This document shows, one piece after another, positions 36,848 to 38,992 of a DNA stretch of 38,992 bases. The position numbers and the translations under genes were made by a program. Location: NCBI GenBank assembly GCA_947584805.1, contig CANPWU010000011.1, positions 1 through 38,992 of the forward strand. The letters are read 5' to 3'. Source of the stretch: an uncultured Clostridia bacterium (GTDB lineage: Bacteria > Bacillota > Clostridia > TANB77 > CAG-508). The first letter of the stretch is position 1. The number at the start of each line of letters is the position of its first letter. The notes beneath the pieces were generated by a model. The model saw only the letters and a list, made by a program, of their open reading frames with translations. It was not told where the DNA came from and ran no database searches.

Positions 36848-37432
36848 ATGGATGAAAGAATTAAAAAGCAAATAGAATTCGCATTAGAAATAGATAAAGA
36901 TAAAAATATTTTTAGACAAACTCATTTAACAAATCACGGAAGAAATGAAAATGATGCAGAGCACTCTTGGCATCTAGCAATTATGGCATATCTTTTGAAA
37001 GAATATTCTAATGAAAAAATAGATATTGCAAGAGTTATGATCATGTGTTTAATTCATGATATTGTAGAAATAGATGCAGGAGACACTTATGCTTATGATA
37101 GCAAAGGATTAAAAACTCAAAAAATTAGAGAAGACAAAGCAAAAGAAAGAATTTTTTCACTTTTGCCTTTAGACCAGAAAGATGAATTTATAGCAATATT
37201 TGATGAATTTGAAGGAAATAAAACTCCAGAGGCTAAATTTGCTCACGCTATGGATAATTTTCAACCATTAATTCTTAACAACAGTAATAATGGTAGTGAT
37301 TGGAGAGAGCACAATGTAACAGGAGAACAAGTTTATAGTAGGCAAATGAAAACAAAAGAAGGATCAGAAAAATTATTTGAAATAACTGATGCTATATTAA
37401 AAGAAAATATAAAAAAAGGTAATTTAAGATAA
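36848..37432 (+). CDS. HD-domain phosphohydrolase, YfbR/HDDC2-like
   Basis: A 194-residue single-domain HD hydrolase, probably a 5'-deoxynucleotidase. The signature is complete: THLTNHGRNENDAEHSWHLA (first His and the EHSWH pair), CLIHDIVEIDAGDTYAYD (HD plus EIDAGD), and MDNFQPLILNN for the last aspartate. Members remove phosphate from dNMPs or act on modified nucleotides. Ribosome site AAAGGA. Monocistronic. CAC GGA is read normally and there is no in-frame CGG. Confidence 0.85.
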   Translation: MDERIKKQIEFALEIDKDKNIFRQTHLTNHGRNENDAEHSWHLAIMAYLLKEYSNEKIDIARVMIMCLIHDIVEIDAGDTYAYDSKGLKTQKIREDKAKERIFSLLPLDQKDEFIAIFDEFEGNKTPEAKFAHAMDNFQPLILNNSNNGSDWREHNVTGEQVYSRQMKTKEGSEKLFEITDAILKENIKKGNLR

Positions 37433-37448
37433 ATTTATAAAACTATTT

Positions 37449-37483
37449 AAAAGGAGATATGATACTTACCATATCTCCTTTTT
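37449..37483. terminator. Shared terminator of convergent genes
   Basis: AAAAGGAGATATG (37449-37461) pairs with CATATCTCCTTTT (37470-37482). It serves both the HD gene and the orphan gene at 37490. Confidence 0.85.
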
Positions 37484-37489
37484 GCACTG

Positions 37490-37684
37490 TTAAATATACT
37501 CTTCATTGCTTTTTTCTTGGGCTAGCCACATACTTTGGGCTAAATCCTCTTTTGAAATATTACCCACTCCCTTGAAACAGGTTGACCTACGGTCGATATG
37601 TTGAGCTTGCTTTGCTTTCTCAATAGTCATTCGACTTTCGATATCAGTCACCGGAGCTTTGGATTCCAAACTAATTTTGCTCAT
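37490..37684 (-). CDS. Orphan small protein, probably acquired
   Basis: A 64-residue soluble protein I do not recognise (starts MSKISLESKAPVTDIESRM, ends QEKSNEEYI). Like the genes at 246 and 36432 it is richer in G+C than the surroundings and forms an independent cassette: promoter 37757-37785, leader hairpin 37711-37736, AAAGGA ribosome site and terminator. It has one CGT and one CGA but no CGG codon, so it would be readable under either rule. Confidence 0.6.
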   Translation of the reverse strand: MSKISLESKAPVTDIESRMTIEKAKQAQHIDRRSTCFKGVGNISKEDLAQSMWLAQEKSNEEYI

Positions 37685-37710
37685 ATCATATTGTCCTTTC
37701 TAAAATAATA

Positions 37711-37736
37711 ATTTGCAAGGGTATACAGTTGCAAAT
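37711..37736 (-). other. Leader hairpin with GTATAC in the loop
   Basis: ATTTGCAA and TTGCAAAT flank a ten-base loop containing GTATAC, about 20 bases before the start of the gene at 37490. It parallels the hairpin at 624-644, whose loop also contains GTATAC. Confidence 0.5.
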
Positions 37737-37756
37737 CTATAAAATAGATTATTAAT

Positions 37757-37785
37757 AATATATCATGCCATTATTATATAGTCAA
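37757..37785 (-). promoter_or_regulatory. Promoter for the orphan gene at 37490
   Basis: TTGACT (37785-37780) and TATATT (37762-37757) on the minus strand with a 17-base spacer. Confidence 0.55.
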
Positions 37786-37830
37786 CAATAAAGTTTTCTT
37801 ATAAAATGTCTTATGCCAAAAAAATAAAAC

Positions 37831-37906
37831 CGTAGCTAATGCCACGATTTCACTTTTGGTGCCTGAGCAATGGACGTATGCGAAAAACATCTTATGCAAA
37901 AGCACC
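37831..37906. other. Possible structured non-coding segment
   Basis: In the 374-base gap 37685-38058, CGTAGC/GCCACG (37831-37846) and GGTGC/GCACC (37858-37862 with 37902-37906) can pair. The segment is less AT-rich than the flanks and has no ORF. No known RNA family is recognised. The remainder of the gap is AT-rich and empty. Confidence 0.25.
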
Positions 37907-38058
37907 TTATTATCCGTTTCAAAGTCAGTTATAGCAATAGATTACGAGATTTGTATATACAAATGTCATTTTTTTTGCTATTAACTATGTTTTTAGTTTA
38001 ACATAAATTCTTTGATTTTACAAGAAAAATATATATTAATATAATTTTAAATGTAAAT

Positions 38059-38778
38059 TTAAAAATCTATTAATACCAACAATTGATTAATTGCATTAAA
38101 CATTTGTAGAGTTTCTCTTTTTCCAATTTGATTTAAAAATCTACCATGCATAATTGGCTGTCTATTAAAAATTTTTATACTATTTTCATTATTAAAATCT
38201 ACTCCTGTATGGAAGACACTATCTATAAATGATTTCATTGCTTCCTTATCTTGACAAATTAAAAACGAAGTTCTATCATTATATTTCTTATTTAAATATT
38301 TTTTCGTGAAATTTTGTACATTTGTATCTGTTTTTTCAGCATTTGCATAATCTGCAGAAATTCCCTCAAATATAGCAATTAATATCATTACTGCTGATAA
38401 ATACATTTTCTTATTATAAGCCTTGAAAGCTTGTCTATATGGTTTATAGTATTTTTCTAGGTATTGTTTATTTAAGAAATTATTTTTTATTACTTTTAGG
38501 TTTTTTTCGTTATTTCTTAATAAGTGAGTAATTAACAATTCATCCAATTTATTTTTACTACAATTATTTTCACATAATTCATATAATTTTTGACATTCAT
38601 TAGCATTTAATGTATCTGGAATAGCCCAATAGTTAGTTCCACAATACTTTCCTATTTTTTTACTATCTTTGTATAATGTTTTTTTTACCTCTTCTGATTG
38701 AAATATTTTTAGCTTTTCTTCTATTATGTTCATTAGCTCTCTTAATTGTTCAAATTTATAATTATCAATACTATTCAA
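38059..38778 (-). CDS. HEPN-like protein
   Basis: A 239-residue, mostly helical protein. The C-terminal part contains NRQPIMHGRF, an R-x4-H motif in the form used by HEPN RNases and abortive-infection proteins (NR..I.HG). A conserved-looking AVMILIAIFEGISADYA helix lies upstream of it. The N-terminal half is helical and charged. HEPN proteins with this motif usually cut RNA in defence or toxin systems; I infer this from the motif only. It has a AAGGAG site and lies next to dinD. Confidence 0.6.
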   Translation of the reverse strand: MNSIDNYKFEQLRELMNIIEEKLKIFQSEEVKKTLYKDSKKIGKYCGTNYWAIPDTLNANECQKLYELCENNCSKNKLDELLITHLLRNNEKNLKVIKNNFLNKQYLEKYYKPYRQAFKAYNKKMYLSAVMILIAIFEGISADYANAEKTDTNVQNFTKKYLNKKYNDRTSFLICQDKEAMKSFIDSVFHTGVDFNNENSIKIFNRQPIMHGRFLNQIGKRETLQMFNAINQLLVLIDF

Positions 38779-38844
38779 AATTTCTCCTTCTTAATTTAAT
38801 ATATAAATTTTATATTAGTTTCACATGTGTAACTAGTTTAATTA

Positions 38845-38992
38845 CTATGTTTTACTTTTCTTCAAACTTTTCTTATTTTCTTTTTCTAATTGTTTTAAAC
38901 TCTTTTTAGGTGTTAGCAAATCTTCTGGCATAGTTCCTCCAAGATCCTTTATGGTATTTCTTATTTTAGACCCAACTTCATAATGTGCTTTA
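38845..38992 (-). CDS. dinD: DNA-damage-inducible protein D, C-terminal part only
   Basis: The minus-strand frame runs from the window edge to a TAG at 38847-38845. It reads HYEVGSKIRNTIKDLGGTMP, then EDLLTPKKSLKQLEKE and a lysine-rich tail. This is the typical C-terminus of DinD, an SOS-induced protein that inhibits RecA in E. coli. The N-terminus lies outside the window. Confidence 0.8.
   Translation of the reverse strand, partial: KAHYEVGSKIRNTIKDLGGTMPEDLLTPKKSLKQLEKENKKSLKKSKT

Noticed and set aside
1-38992. tRNA gene or CRISPR array
   Set aside because: No cloverleaf-like segment with CCA or GTTCRANNC core and no regularly spaced repeats were found, so the predicted CGGN-reading tRNA must lie elsewhere.

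Overview
This is chromosomal sequence from a very AT-rich, spore-forming member of the Clostridia (Bacillota). Spo0A, SpoIVA, a GerS-like lipoprotein, a MinD/MinE/RodA cluster, a sortase with an LPXTG protein and 'TTGNNN-17-TATAAT' promoters all point there. I see no rRNA, tRNA, CRISPR array or transposase.

The main feature is how the genes are written. Thirteen conserved genes are broken into two to five frames if read with the standard rules, yet all breaks have one form. An extra C sits in front of a glycine codon, so an in-frame CGG appears where the family has GGN. Dropping that C (NNN-C-GGN, a +1 shift, Gly inserted) at all 27 sites restores full-length, motif-complete proteins: KAP NTPase, PLP lyase, RecD2, RsgA, TsaD, a pilin-like protein, a dicarboxylate symporter, YigZ, sortase, HD-GYP phosphodiesterase, MazF, Dus and RodA. 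In the remaining resident genes I found no CGG read as arginine. CGG therefore seems to act as a +1 shift or four-base glycine signal (CGGN). The only CGG codons that read sensibly as Arg are in two small, GC-richer orphan ORFs (246-602 and 36432-36665) that look imported.

Layout. 1-2.4 kb: an orphan small gene, pyrB, and a divergent Cys-rich protein. 2.4-5.7 kb: a Gly/Pro/Met-rich protein, murD and the PLP lyase. 5.8-16.4 kb: a structured inverted-repeat element, then a minus-strand housekeeping run (transcription order M50 protease, tsaD, phosphoesterase, rsgA, rpe, recD2, comF, KAP NTPase), with the pilin-like protein upstream. 16.4-20 kb: a protein of unknown function with an in-frame tail behind two stops, and lysS. 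20-26 kb: symporter (+), spo0A, yigZ, a flavoprotein and spoIVA (+). 26-29.3 kb: LPXTG protein plus its sortase, then a ParE-type toxin-antitoxin pair between identical 51-bp repeats. 29.3-31.6 kb: an HD-GYP gene behind tandem Spo0A boxes, MazF and the GerS-like protein. 31.6-35.1 kb: dus, rodA, minE, minD. 35.1-39 kb: a pseudogene scrap, mtnN, two orphan small genes, an HD phosphohydrolase, a HEPN-like protein and the end of dinD.

Coordinates for shifted genes span start to stop including the extra C bases, so span length minus the number of sites is divisible by three.
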